Under the pieces are notes generated by a model. That model had not been told where the DNA came from. It saw only the letters and a list, made by a program, of their open reading frames with translations, and searched no databases. A stretch of 64,000 nucleotides of DNA, from positions 1,860,001-1,924,000 of the forward strand of contig CP085831.1 in NCBI GenBank assembly GCA_020809705.1. Reading direction: 5' to 3'. The position numbers were made by a program, and so were the translations under genes. Below, piece after piece: positions 23,080 through 34,533 of the stretch. How positions within the stretch are numbered: the stretch's first letter is position 1; each line of letters starts with the position of its first letter. Origin of the DNA: Calonectria ilicicola. Its lineage: Eukaryota; Ascomycota; Sordariomycetes; Hypocreales; Nectriaceae.

Positions 23080-24305
23080 TTAGAAATCCTCTAACCGGAA
23101 GCCTTTCAGCCTTTCCTCCGCATTCTCAACAATTGGTTGCACTTTTTGTCTCAGAGTGCATACGTGTTGTCTGTTATTGGCAATATCTCCTTTAGCATAC
23201 CACCTCGGCGATTGAAAGGCCGATACTCTTTCTATGAGATCTGCGATGCCGTAGCTTCGATACGGTCTCATGATTGGAGAATCGATGGGGCTAATTTTGT
23301 GCATCGCCTTGATCAACGAACCAAGCAGCATATTTGAGCATTCGGGAGAGCAGACATCCTTCTCCTCGCAGAGATCACTGCGAAGATTGTTGAGATCTTG
23401 GACAAGCTGGTGGATATTATCCTGTCTCCTTTCATCAATGTTGTCTGTCAAGCGAATTAGTAAAGTAAGCGGGTGGGGCAGTTGGACCACTAACGTAGAA
23501 CGTGCGCGATTGGAAGATTAATTGTGTCAACAAGGCGATCACTCTCCCTTAGAGCCAATTCTGTCATAGCCTCAAAGGGCGCAGACCATCTAAAAACCCA
23601 AGCAACGCACATATGAAGAAGACAGTCTCGTCCATAGTACTCTGGGGGTGTTCTTTTCAAATGTTGATGCCATTGCTTAACAAAAATCTCTACAATCTCA
23701 TGACAATCATAGTAATCGACAATGGTAGCAAACTTGGCAAACAGTTCCAGGCTAACAGTCTCAGGCACCCTCCGATGGTGACCATGGATGATATTCAACA
23801 AAATGGTCAAGGCACCAATATCCCAATCGCTAGCCGGTATCGAGCGAGGAAATGCATCGCTCTTGATACTCTCCATCCATGACCCGGTCAGCATCGCCCT
23901 AAAGACGGAAGAAGCAAGTGTGAGATGCTTGGAAGAGACTCTGAATTGGGCAGCCGCAAGCGAAGGGCTTGGGTCTTCCTGCTGAGTCCTCTCCAAGCCG
24001 CTCGTACTAGCGCCCATTCCATCATTTACTGTAGCGGCCAGTAGAATTGGTGACAAGGCCAAGTTGGCACCGTTTTCAGCTGTTGCTGTAGATGAGCCTG
24101 AAAGGGGATTTGAGGAGCGAGACGTGGAAGACGGCGAAGCATATCGAGTCCTCGCATTCTTGGTCAAGCTCCTCGCAATTTGAAGGGATTCTTTAATTTC
24201 CAGATATTGCAGCGTGGGCAACGAAAAGAAATCTTGCGAATTGGGGTTACTAACAATCAATTCAGCATCTCCCTGTGGGTCCATCTCGTACGGTGAGGAG
24301 GACAT
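23080..24305 (-). CDS. BTB/POZ domain protein
   Basis: Two exons on the minus strand, 24305-23495 and 23444-23080, with a 50-nt intron (GTTAGT donor, TTACTAAT branch point, ACAG acceptor). The product is 391 residues from the ATG at 24305 (MSSSPYEMDPQGD); an upstream in-frame ATG at 24533 would add 76 residues of no clear character. The N-terminal about 120 residues are Ser/Thr-rich linker. The centre is a fungal BTB fold: FRVSSKHLTLASSVFRAMLT, then DWDIGALTILLNIIHG, and ELFAKFATIVDYYDCHEIVE. These proteins usually act in protein-protein assembly, sometimes as adaptors for cullin-3 ubiquitin ligases. The C-terminal part (RRQDNIHQLVQDLNNLRSDL) looks helical. It is the last intact gene before the AT-rich block and shows no stops. 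Confidence 0.8.
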
Positions 24306-24756
24306 GATGGAGACACGCCGTGGTCTGGATAGAAAAAACACTGTTGTGAGCCTTGGAGCTTGGACCAGAACGGAAATCAATTGCACAAAAGTGAACTCAC
24401 TTAGTGCCGCAACAGCCAAGAGTTTATGAGCGCTGCTAGAGGCAAATTCCAAAGCATTCATGCATGCTAAAGCATAGTGGTTCGTGCGAAAACTCGACCC
24501 AAAGCAGGGGACCAGCCGATACGTTATCACCATCCATCTAGTGGGATTTCATTGGGGCTTCCTCCATCCGGCAATTCCTCACCGCCCGAGCCAAGCCTGT
24601 TTTGGGTAAGTCGATGGATGACAAGTCACGTGAAGACCCAAGAATTCGGTTTACAACTGGAGGGTTGGAACGGGTGAGAAGGGGGATTGGGCCGATAGCG
24701 GAAGGGGAAAGACAGTAAAAATACAAAACTATGGCATAGAATGATATATATGGTAA
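24306..24756. other. Upstream flank of BTB gene, edge of repeat region
   Basis: 450 bp of normal composition with no gene recognised. It contains the promoter of the minus-strand BTB gene and runs into the repeat terminus at 24757. Confidence 0.45.
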
Positions 24757-24970
24757 GGTGCTCGGTTGAGGAACGAAACCGAGTGTCTTTCGGTACGAAA
24801 GAGCTCTTTAAGCCAACGAAAATCTACACCCAAAAATTAGACCCCACATCCCTGTCGCTGACCTCTGTTAATTTTGCTGCTATTGGTTAGATTAATGATT
24901 TCCTGATTAGTAAGCTAATTTGTGCTTTTTGTTGGTTTAGATTAATCTTTTTCTTTTTATTTTAGAGAAT
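24757..24970 (-). repeat. Hairpin-bearing repeat end, probable Helitron 3' terminus
   Basis: Begins with a stem-loop, CTCGGTT (24,761-24,767) paired with AACCGAG (24,777-24,783) around a 9-nt loop. Next comes a second palindrome, CTTTCG-GTA-CGAAAG (24,787-24,801). The following 170 bp (CTTTAAGCCAACGAAAATCT onward) recur almost unchanged at 49,660-49,850 and more diverged at 37,975-38,110. On the minus strand this lies downstream of the Helitron helicase relic, where a Helitron 3' hairpin is expected. The outer bases read CACCTTA rather than the classical CTRR, so the assignment is tentative. Confidence 0.5.
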
Positions 24971-26639
24971 TAATTTATTTTATAATTTATTTATTAAAAT
25001 GTAAATTTTGGAGTTTTATTATTTATATTTGGATTATATTAAAAGAAAGAAAAAAATTTATTTTTTTTTATAATTTTTTTTAAAAAGTATATAAAATTTA
25101 TAAGATTTATTAAAATTAATTTTTAAAAATATTATTATTTTTAAAAAAAAAAAAATTAATATTATTTTAAAAAATTCTAATTTATAAATAATAATTAAAT
25201 TAATTATTATTAAATTAATTTAATTAATTATTATTTTAATTCTTAAAAAGAAAGAAAATATATTTATAATAATTATATATAAATATATTTATTAAATAAA
25301 TTAATTATTTTTTTAATATTATATAAATAAATATATTAATAATAATTATATTTTATTTAATATTATTTAATATAATTACTTTAATTAAATCTTATTATTT
25401 AATATTTTTTATAATATTTTATTTTTTATTATATTCTTTAATCTAACTTTAAATAATAATATAATTCTATTTAAAGATTTATAATATAATAATTATATAT
25501 AAAGGCTACAAGGATTATACTTTAATAGCTTAATCTACTTAATTATAATATTTATCTTCATTATAATTCCTTATAATTCTAAAATAATTTTAGTAAGAAT
25601 TTTACCTTAGATCTTATAGTTAGTGTATATAAATACTATAATATAAGGAAGTTTTTATTAACTTATATTATATTTCTACTATAATCTCTTTCTTATCTTC
25701 CTCTTCTTTATTTTAATTAATATTTAAGTAAATATTAGTATAAGTAATATTATACTTAGTAATATTTTATTAAATTAGAAGTTCTTAATTAATTTAAATA
25801 ATAAAATAATATTAGTAAGTAGTCTAAAATAAATAATTATATTTTTAATAAGCTAGTAGCTTAAAAATCTTTTAATATCTAGAATTACTTCTAGGGCATT
25901 ATATTTAATTCTATTAATTAGCTTTAAGCCTAGATTTATATTCTTTATAATTACTATTAGTATACCTAGGATAAATATAAATATAATTAGTATATAGATC
26001 TTACTATTATCTTTAATATTAATTAAGAGTATAACCTCTTCCTTTATTATTAGTATTTTATAAAATTTCCTTTAATAATACTAAGATAAAAATATATAAA
26101 TTAGCTTTTAATAATATCTTTAAAAGTCTAAAATAATATTTATATTTAAGGACTATTTAATATTATTAAGCGGTATAATTATTATAATTCCCTTATCCTA
26201 TAATATTATCTAACCTTTCTAAAAGTATTAAGTATTTAAAAGCTCTATATTAGACTTATTCTACTACCCCTACTAGATTTAAGTAAGTAACTATTATAAT
26301 ACTAGATCCTTTATTAAGCAAACTTATTTAATTAATATAATAATAATAGTAAATCAAGACTAAAGTATATATACCCTCTTTTCATCCTCTAGCCTAAGAG
26401 TAGACTATAGTATTAGTAATGATCTATATTATATTAAATGGAATTAATAAAAATCTCTTGAGAATAATATTATAGGAATATTATTAAAATTCTGGTTAGA
26501 TCCTTAGGAAGTATAAAGCTATTTATTAATCTCTAAGAGTATTTATAGATCTAGTATACTTATTTTATTAATAATGAGTAGCTATTTTATCTATTATTTT
26601 CTTTATATATTACTATTAATAAAGCTTATAATATTACTA

Positions 26640-26870
26640 TCATCCAACTTGCTATTTGATTTATTAGGCTATATCCTGTAGGCAGAGTGAATAGTTATAT
26701 TATTAATCTGTGCTACTATAGCCCCTAATAGTGCTATAATTAGTAGCCTATATGATATGCTTTTGTTAGTAAATAAATCGGCTAATGCTTTAAGAACCCT
26801 GGACTTTTTAGTACTATTTTCCCCTCCAAGGAATATATATAGTTGTATAGAATTGCTATTCTTTATATTA
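26640..26870 (-). pseudogene. PIF1-like helicase domain of the Helitron
   Basis: The minus strand reads QLYIFLGGENSTKKSRVLKA, a Walker A region in which two glycines of the usual GxGxTGKS pattern have become Asn and Lys by G-to-A changes. It is followed by LLIIALLGAIVAQINNITIH and SAYRI, which correspond to PIF1 motif Ia (A-T/P-T-G-x-A-A with IHS). There is one stop shortly after (RI*PNKSN). Lysine of the P-loop is retained, the glycines are not. Confidence 0.75.
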
Positions 26871-27039
26871 TTATAATTAAAATTATTCTTTTTATTTTCT
26901 TCTTTTTTAAGAATAATATTAAAATAGTGGTATATTAAAAGGAAAGTGATTTCTTATTACTTATTTAATATAAACTTCCTTATAATCTACTTACTAATAT
27001 ATAGAAATATTATTAATAATCCAAAAATAACCCAAATAC

Positions 27040-27420
27040 TAAGATCCTATATATTCAAAGGTTCTCTTTCTAATATCTTTATAATATCCTCTTCTATACC
27101 TATAAAAATATAGTTTAATAATATCTCTATATTAATAGATGCATTCTATATAGCCTAATCTTTATTATATTTTTATATTCTTTATATAATTTCCTAATTA
27201 TATTTATCTTACACCTTTTTAATCTAAGCTAGCTGGTTTTGTTAGGGAAAATCACTCTTAGTTACTATAGTTGGCTGGTATTTCCTAGGGCCTTCTATAG
27301 GAGCAATAGCCTGAAGATCATCTACAGATTTATTAGCCTTTATGAGAGTTTTATGAAGCTACTCTAGCAGCTTAATTAAAAACTTTGAACCCTTAGTTAT
27401 TTCATAGGGGCCTATAGTAC
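27040..27420 (-). pseudogene. Helitron linker region remnant
   Basis: The minus strand gives a long coding-like stretch with stops mainly where Trp, Gln or Arg codons are expected (GPYEITKGSKFLIKLLE, then LHKTLIKANKSVDDLQAIAP). It lies between the Rep and helicase parts in the right order and strand. I do not recognise a named domain. Confidence 0.5.
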
Positions 27421-28729
27421 CTTACACAATCCCTATAAATCTATTAAACTAGCTAATATAGTTTAATTAATATGTTATTATTGGCCCTAAAGGGTCTTAT
27501 ATATTATTATATTCTAAATTATTAAGGTCTTTAAGAATATTATTATCCTCTACTATTGCCCATTATTTTATATCCTACTATATATTTTCTACTAATTATT
27601 TAAGGAACTAGATATTGCCTATAATAATTTAGAGTTTTTTTAGAAATTATTATCTTTAATATTTTTAAATTTTATTAATTTTTTTAGATATTATTATAAG
27701 AAAGTTATTTTATAATATAAAGAGTATAAGATATTATATTATAGCTTTAATATAAATATATTAATATTTACTTTTTATTTATAAATTCTATTTATTCTAT
27801 ATAATCTTTTTTACTTATAGTATTAGTTTATATTTAAATTAATATTAAAATCCTTATTAAGAAAACTATTTATATATAATACTATATATTTATTTAAGAA
27901 TTATAAGACCTACACCTATCCTCTTCCTAGATTCTAATTCCTATTAAAATCTATCCTAATTAATTATTTATAAGATAATTACACCCACTTTTCCAACTTA
28001 ATAAAAGACATATAATTATAAAAACATAATACCTAAAGCATCTTACTACAATAGCTATAGGCTTTAATATATAGTAGCTTTCTACTATCTATCCTAACTA
28101 AGATCCTCTTAGTATTAAGCTTAGTATTTACTTTATTATTATAATTATTAGTATTTTCATTCCCCTTTAGGTTTTAAATAGAAGATAGATTATTATTATT
28201 ATCTAAAATACTATTATATTACTTAAGATATAATTAATACTAATATATTATCTAGTATAATATTATTAAGTTTATATATAACTATTATTAGATATTAAAG
28301 AACTAGTTTAATAAATCTAAGAAATATATAATAACTTCTATCTATAATAAAGATTACTTAATATATAATCTATTTATAATTTTTATTAAATATTAATAAT
28401 TTATATTAGCCTTCTTTATATAATTTATTATTATTATAATTAACTTTATAATATTAATTATACTAATTATTAAAAAGAGCTCTACTATAATAACTACTTT
28501 TTTTAAATTAGATCCTAAATTTTTATAATATAGTACCTTAAAGGACTTAAGATATTTTCTATCTTTTTTTATATTTTTACTATAAGGAATTCATTTAGCT
28601 TTTTTATTAACTTAAAAAGCAGATTTTTTATTAATTAAAGTAGCTTTTTTAATATATATAATTATAATATTATAATAATTATACTATCTTCCTTCTACTA
28701 TATCTATAATCTAATAATTACTTAATCCA

Positions 28730-28960
28730 ACCAGGTAATTATCAGGTCTTCTTAACAGCCAATTACAAACCTGCTAAACACGCCCGATCCCAGGGCTTAA
28801 AGCGGTTGTGCGAAGCATAACTGCAAAGAGCTATGGCAATTAGGTGTGGCAGGTATTTCTAGCATCTTACAAGTCCCTCAAGGCTATTCCTGAGCGGAGA
28901 AGCCCCTAAAGGGCCGGCGCCGCCGCCTTCCTCTTGTATTAATATTATTATCTTGCTTTA
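28730..28960. repeat. Unmutated island inside the Helitron relic
   Basis: About 230 bp of normal composition within heavily AT-rich sequence, between the Rep and linker remnants. It holds a GC cluster (GGGCCGGCGCCGCCGCC, about 28,911-28,927). No coding sense is seen. It is probably a short repeat inserted later, or one too short to be mutated. I cannot define its ends. Confidence 0.4.
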
Positions 28961-29504
28961 TGTCCTGATGAAGGAAATATTATAATTGTATCTTAGGCTA
29001 ATTGCTATTAGTTTGTTCTAATAATTGATTATATGATGTGAGTATTGTAATTAGAGGATATTATTTGCTTTAAATTTACTTTTATTAAAAAGTTTTTATA
29101 ATATATAAAATTAATATATAAGCTTCTTATTTCCTTCTTATTTATAAGAATATTTTATATAAGTAATAGTATATATATATATCTAGACTTTATTTATATA
29201 AAAGTTAATTTTATTATTAAATTAATTTAAGAAGGAGATAGTATTATTTATTAAATAAAAAATATTATTATATATTATTTTAATTTTATTTTTTTTATTA
29301 AAGGCTATTATTTTATCTAGATTTTAAATAATAATTATATTAATTTTAAATATAAATTTACTTTTAATATTTTAATTATTTAAATATATATATTTTAATA
29401 AAGATAGAATTAATATATTTTAATATTATCTTTTTTTTATTATTAAGATTTTATTATTTTCCTTATCTCCACAAGCCCTTATAAAGTTTCCAAGCTTTAG
29501 GTTT

Positions 29505-29540
29505 CCATCCAGCTATAGTAAATTATATATATACAAAGCC
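29505..29540 (-). pseudogene. Rep HUH catalytic motif, both His mutated to Tyr
   Basis: The minus strand reads KALYIYNLL*LDGN. The Helitron Rep family has A-L-H-x-H-G-L-L-W-L here. Both histidines are TAT (CAT or CAC with C-to-T), the glycine is Asn and the tryptophan is a stop. This is a clear inactivated rolling-circle nuclease site. Confidence 0.75.
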
Positions 29541-30699
29541 TTATACTTATTAATCTTAATTACACTAAAATATTATCCAATCTATTTAAAAATTAATTCT
29601 TTTTTAACTTTAATATAATACTTAAAAAACATTTCTATTTTATAATAAAAAAATATAGTAGAATTTATAGAATCTATTATTACTAGCTTAATTTTCTTAT
29701 ATTTATTTTAAAGGGCTTAAAGTAGAATTTCTTTTATAATATCCTTATTCTCTCCCTTTTAATATATTACTAAATATAATTTAATTGGATTTATAATATT
29801 ATTAGAACTTAAAGTAAACTAAATAATTAGAACTCTATATTTAATAATTAGTGTATTAATCTTCTTACATATAGCCAATTATAATTTCTATAATATAATC
29901 TGCTTATATTTAAAATATAATATAAATTAAAAAATCTTTTTAATATCTTAATTCTTAATACTTTATTTATTTTATAATTCTTTTTAAACTTCTGCTAGTC
30001 TTTTAAAAATTAAAGACTAAATAATTCTCTTAATTTTAAAAAAATTGTTCTACTATATACTTAATATACTTATCTTTTTATTTTTATTTTTCACTTTTAT
30101 ATTAAATATAAAAAATAGGAGGATAAGATAATTAATAAAGCAACCACTATACTATTATATAATCTTCTTTATTTATATATAAAGATCAAAATTGTACTAT
30201 AATAAAATTGCAATTACTCTAATCTTAGTATTATTTCTATTATTAATAATATATCCGGTAAGCTAGAAACCATTTTCCTAGAAATTTAATTCTATTTCCT
30301 TTTTATATCTAGGCCCACTGAATCTAAATAGGAATAATATTAGAAATATTTTAGTAAGATTTTATATATTATTAGTATCTATAAACTAGTTGTTTTTGGA
30401 AATATAAAAATAAGGCTTAAGTTCTAGGTCTTATATATTTATAAATAACTGATTTAGTGGTTATATTATTTTATTGGTATTATTATTATTATCTTTAATT
30501 ATATTAATAGCAAATTGTAGTTTTTTTATATTAATTACTTATAATACTATATCTAATAGAAATATATTAATTATAAAAATCTTATTAAGAAAGCTTCTTA
30601 TATTATTATACTTAAGCTCCTTCTTATTACACTTATTATAATATAAAGAATCCTTATTATAACTAATATTATTCTTATTATATTCTCTACTTAAGTTAT

Positions 30700-31100
30700 T
30701 TATAATTCTTTTAAACAATTAAAACCTACTATCTTCTATTCTATATTCTTCTAGTAATATAATATATACTATATATATTTCTTCCTAAGCTAATAGCTTA
30801 TCTCTCTTAATCCTATTATAGATTTAATTAGGAACCCTATAGGTAGGCTCCCCTAACTATTAAACTCCTTCTTATTAATTTTAATATATTAATAATAAGA
30901 ATTAAATTATATTAACTATATTAATACCTATTCTACAACAACTTACCAAACTAATAATAGCTTAGATAGGTCACTAGGGGTAGGCCTATGTGGCCTATGC
31001 TAGGATATATGAATATCCTTTAGGGACTATAGTAGAGGATATGATAAAACTATAGTAACTAAGTTTTGTATATTATTTGGAAATATGGTTATATATTCTT
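30700..31100 (-). pseudogene. DUF6570-like N-terminal region of the Helitron
   Basis: The minus strand reads LPNNIQ-type sequence (FPNNIQNLVTIVLSYPLL), then HRPHRPTPSDLSKLLLV, KINKKEFNS, and after a one-base frame change RIKRDKLLA*EEIYIVYII. The order and spacing fit the DUF6570 region that precedes Rep in Helitron proteins. It contains several stops and at least one frameshift. Confidence 0.6.
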
Positions 31101-32000
31101 TTATATATTATATATATGCTATGCTTTACTTAGTACTTTTTATTACCTTGATTTTTGTAATAAAGCTAAAGTGTATATTAAGTCCAATTAGCCTCTTCTT
31201 AATTAGTATTAATCTTTTAAGGGTATTAGGATATATATACTTATAATTAAGTACTTAATATAAATTTATAGTATAAATTATATTACCTTTATATATTTTA
31301 ATTATATAAGCCTTATAAGTTAATATTACTCTACTAAAAGGGAAATACTTTAAATAAAAATAAATATAATAATTATCCTTTATAGGATGATTTACTTATT
31401 CTTTCTAGCTAAGCTCTTTTATTTTTAAAAAACTTACTTTCTAATAATATACTATATATATATATATTAAAAGGGTATTAATATTATAAAAAGCTTTATA
31501 GAAGTTTATTACTATAGATATATTTCTTTTATAAGGAATTGGCTTATACTAAGCCTTTATATAAGATATTCTTTTCTTTTCTTTGAACTTATTTTCTAGG
31601 TACTTTATAATTATAGCTAATACTTAGACTTACTTATTAGAATTACTATTATTAGTAATTCTAATTTACTTTTACCTTAAAGTCTGGCCTTTCTCCTGTT
31701 CTTACTTTTACCATTTTCTCTATTCCTATTTAAAATATTTAGCCTTATATTTTACATTAATTTATTATTATTGATCAATTAATAATTCTAGTATTATAAT
31801 ACTTTCATATCTATCCAATCTATATAGTAGATTAGAATTATTATTATTAATTACTTCTATCCTTTTTATAAAATTTAGTAAAATTAATTATAATTATTAT
31901 TATTATAGTAATAGTAATTATTATAGGATATTATAATATATTATTATTTTTAATTAATCTTACTTCCTTTTAGAAATAAATTAACTATTATTATTAAATA

Positions 32001-34033
32001 ATATTATTCTTATACATTATTTTATATTTAATATATTATATAAATAATAAATATTAATATTAACTACCTTTAAATACTATATAAGATTAGATATAATAAT
32101 GTAGATTAAAAATGGAGATTTTGATTATTATACTTATAGTAATTTATATTCTATTTCTCTAGAAACTAAAGGAGTCCTAATAATAACTAGCAATTATTAT
32201 TCCTGTTTTTCTCTTTTTACTTCTAGTCTCTTTTTTGAATATCTCTTTCATTTAGTATATTAAAGGTTTATAATAAGTATATATAAATTGATATTATAGT
32301 TCTTTATAATGTTTTACTAATCTAGATCTTAGTTTCTTATATTTAATTATAAATAATAAGAGATTGGTTTATTTAGCTATATTGATTTCTTTCTAAGACC
32401 TCTTATATTCTATTATTTTAGTAGTTTTAATATTTACTCTCTAGAATCTATATAGGATTTAATACTATAAAATAAGATACTAATATAAGTCTTAGAGATT
32501 ATATTTACTCTATTATCTACTACTAGAAAGAATAAGATAATTTAATAGCCACTAATAGTCTTTGCTATTATTACTTTATTCTCTCCTTCTATTTTCTTTC
32601 CTTAGTCTCTTTATATCTTAATATATATAATATTTATAATAAATCTCTTGATTATAAAGGTAGTTATGTTGGTATTATACTTTTTGGTGGTGTTTTATTT
32701 ATCCAAGTTTTAGATACTTATACTAAAGTTTTAATATTTTTAATTAATTTAATAATAGTTTGGTATATTTAGCCTTTATCTTTTATTAAATTACTTTTAC
32801 TTTTTTTATTATAGGAACCTTATGGCCTACCCTTTAATCTTAAAGGCCCTTCATATTTTTAACTTTTATTTTTCTTCTTAGAACCCTAAAGCCTACCTTT
32901 TAGTCTTTAAGACTTTTATATTAATAATATATTTTTTAAAAATGATTTTATTAGCTAACTATTTTATGAATTAAGTTGGATAGTAGAGTATAGAGTATTT
33001 AATAGTAGATTTAAAAGTGAATTTATAATATTTTATTAATTAAATAATAATAATCTTGCTAATAGTAGATCTATAAGTATATTATCTAGAATATTACTTG
33101 ATAGATGTGATTGTATAGTAGAATAAGATCTTATTATTAATTAAGCTATATTTAAATTTGCTATATTAAAAGTCTTATTATAAGTCCTTAATCTAAGATA
33201 GCTAAGTATGCTTTCTAGTATTTAATTATATAATCTTTTAAGTAAGATAGATAGTAATAAATTTATTGTAAGAAGGTATTTATATTAATAGACTTAAATA
33301 ATATTATATAATTATATTAAGATAGAAATTCTTTAATAAAGAAGATTAATACTTATCCTAATATTTTTATTTATTTTTCAAATAGCTCATAATAATCCTT
33401 AATACTATATATTATCTTTCCTTATTTCTAGATTCTTTTTAAATACTCCTAAATTACTACTAACTAATATTATAAATTAAAATCCCTTTTTATATAATAT
33501 ATTTCACATTATTGGTTCTAATAATATATTATATCCTTATTACTATCTTATAAAAGAATTAATAATCTTAAATATTATTACTTATTTTATTATTAACTTA
33601 GATCTTAATTACTTTAATATATTAATAAAGTACCATTTTTTATTACTTTCTTTTTATTATAATATTAATAACTTCATTATTAATTACTAAATAAAACTTT
33701 AATTTAAATATTTATTATCCTAATATACCATTAAAAATCATACCCTTTCACCCTCTTCACCTCATAAGATCAATAAAATCCAATTTTATTATATATTAAT
33801 TTACTATCTTAGATTATTATTATACTAATATACTAATAGAATAACATTTTCCTTTACTATTATCTTACCAAAATCTTAATATCATCTAACTTAATTATAT
33901 ATCTAAAAGTTAACTTAAACTATTACCTATATCTAAATACTAATAAATAATTATATTTCTCTACCCTTACCCTCTTTTAAGTTTAGTAATACCTAACTTA
34001 ATTATATATTAATCTATTAATTTAGATTATTAT
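32001..34033. other. AT-rich degraded repeat DNA
   Basis: Stop-riddled on both strands. It may include the 5' part of the Helitron. I recognise no domain or repeat end. Confidence 0.5.
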
Positions 34034-34173
34034 TGTTACGACCTATGCAACTGGGCGCACGAGACCCTATTTAATAGCTATTATCCATACCTGTAATTGC
34101 AAGCATTACAATTATTAACTTATCTTTTAGCCTAATAGGCTAATTGATATAATAGGAAGTACAGATCCTTACA
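34034..34173 (+). repeat. Left LTR of TRIM-like element
   Basis: 140 bp, TGTTACGACC to CCTTACA. It differs from the right copy mostly by C/T and G/A changes. Confidence 0.85.
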
Positions 34174-34386
34174 CAATAATCGCATACTATAGGTTATAAG
34201 TTCGATTCCAAGATCACATACTTTAATAAAGAATTCAACGCCAGCTCAAACTAGGCCCTACTGTAGCTAATTGGAATAAGACAGCTATATATGGTGTAAG
34301 ATAATAAGGCTTAGTTATCCTTATTAGTGTAATAAACTAATAAGAGGTAATAAGGCCTAAGGGTATGCCCATTGGAGGGGAGATAT

Positions 34387-34528
34387 TGTATTATGACCTG
34401 TGCAACTAGGCGTACAAGACTCTATTTAATAGCTATTATCTGTATCTATAATTGTAAGTATTGCGATTATTGACTTATCTTTTGGCCTGACGGGCTAATT
34501 GATGTAATGGGAAGTATAGATCCTTACA
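34387..34528 (+). repeat. Right LTR of TRIM-like element
   Basis: 142 bp. Two extra bases (TA) near the start relative to the left copy. It ends CCTTACA directly before the ATTAT duplication. Confidence 0.85.
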
Positions 34529-34533
34529 ATTAT

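Larger units (their letters stand above)
24971..32000 (-). mobile_element. RIP-degraded Helitron (RepHel) relic
   Basis: Read on the minus strand, the three expected parts of a fungal Helitron protein occur in order: a DUF6570-like N-terminal region (about 31,100-30,700), the Rep nuclease HUH motif (29,540-29,505), and a PIF1-type helicase (about 26,870-26,640). Conserved-looking sequence between them (about 28,080-27,850 and 27,420-27,040) fits the Rep-helicase linker. All frames carry many TAA/TAG codons at former Gln/Trp positions. The 5' end is not located; the 3' end is probably the hairpin at 24,761-24,783. Autonomous Helitrons copy by rolling-circle replication; this copy is dead. Confidence 0.75.
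34034..34528 (+). mobile_element. Miniature LTR retrotransposon (TRIM-like)
   Basis: 495 bp bounded by 140-142 bp direct repeats. The left LTR (34,034-34,173) begins TGTTACGACC and ends CCTTACA; the right LTR (34,387-34,528) begins TGTATTATGACC and ends CCTTACA. It is flanked by the 5-bp duplication ATTAT (34,029-34,033 and 34,529-34,533). A polypurine tract GGAGGGGAGA sits just before the right LTR. The internal 213 bp cannot code for anything. It is a non-autonomous LTR element; the tract and the LTR start match those of the Ty3/gypsy element at 42.5-49.3 kb. Confidence 0.85.

Noticed and set aside
34180..34220. Possible tRNA gene
   Set aside because: Only a T-arm-like string is present; no acceptor, D or anticodon arms can be paired around it.
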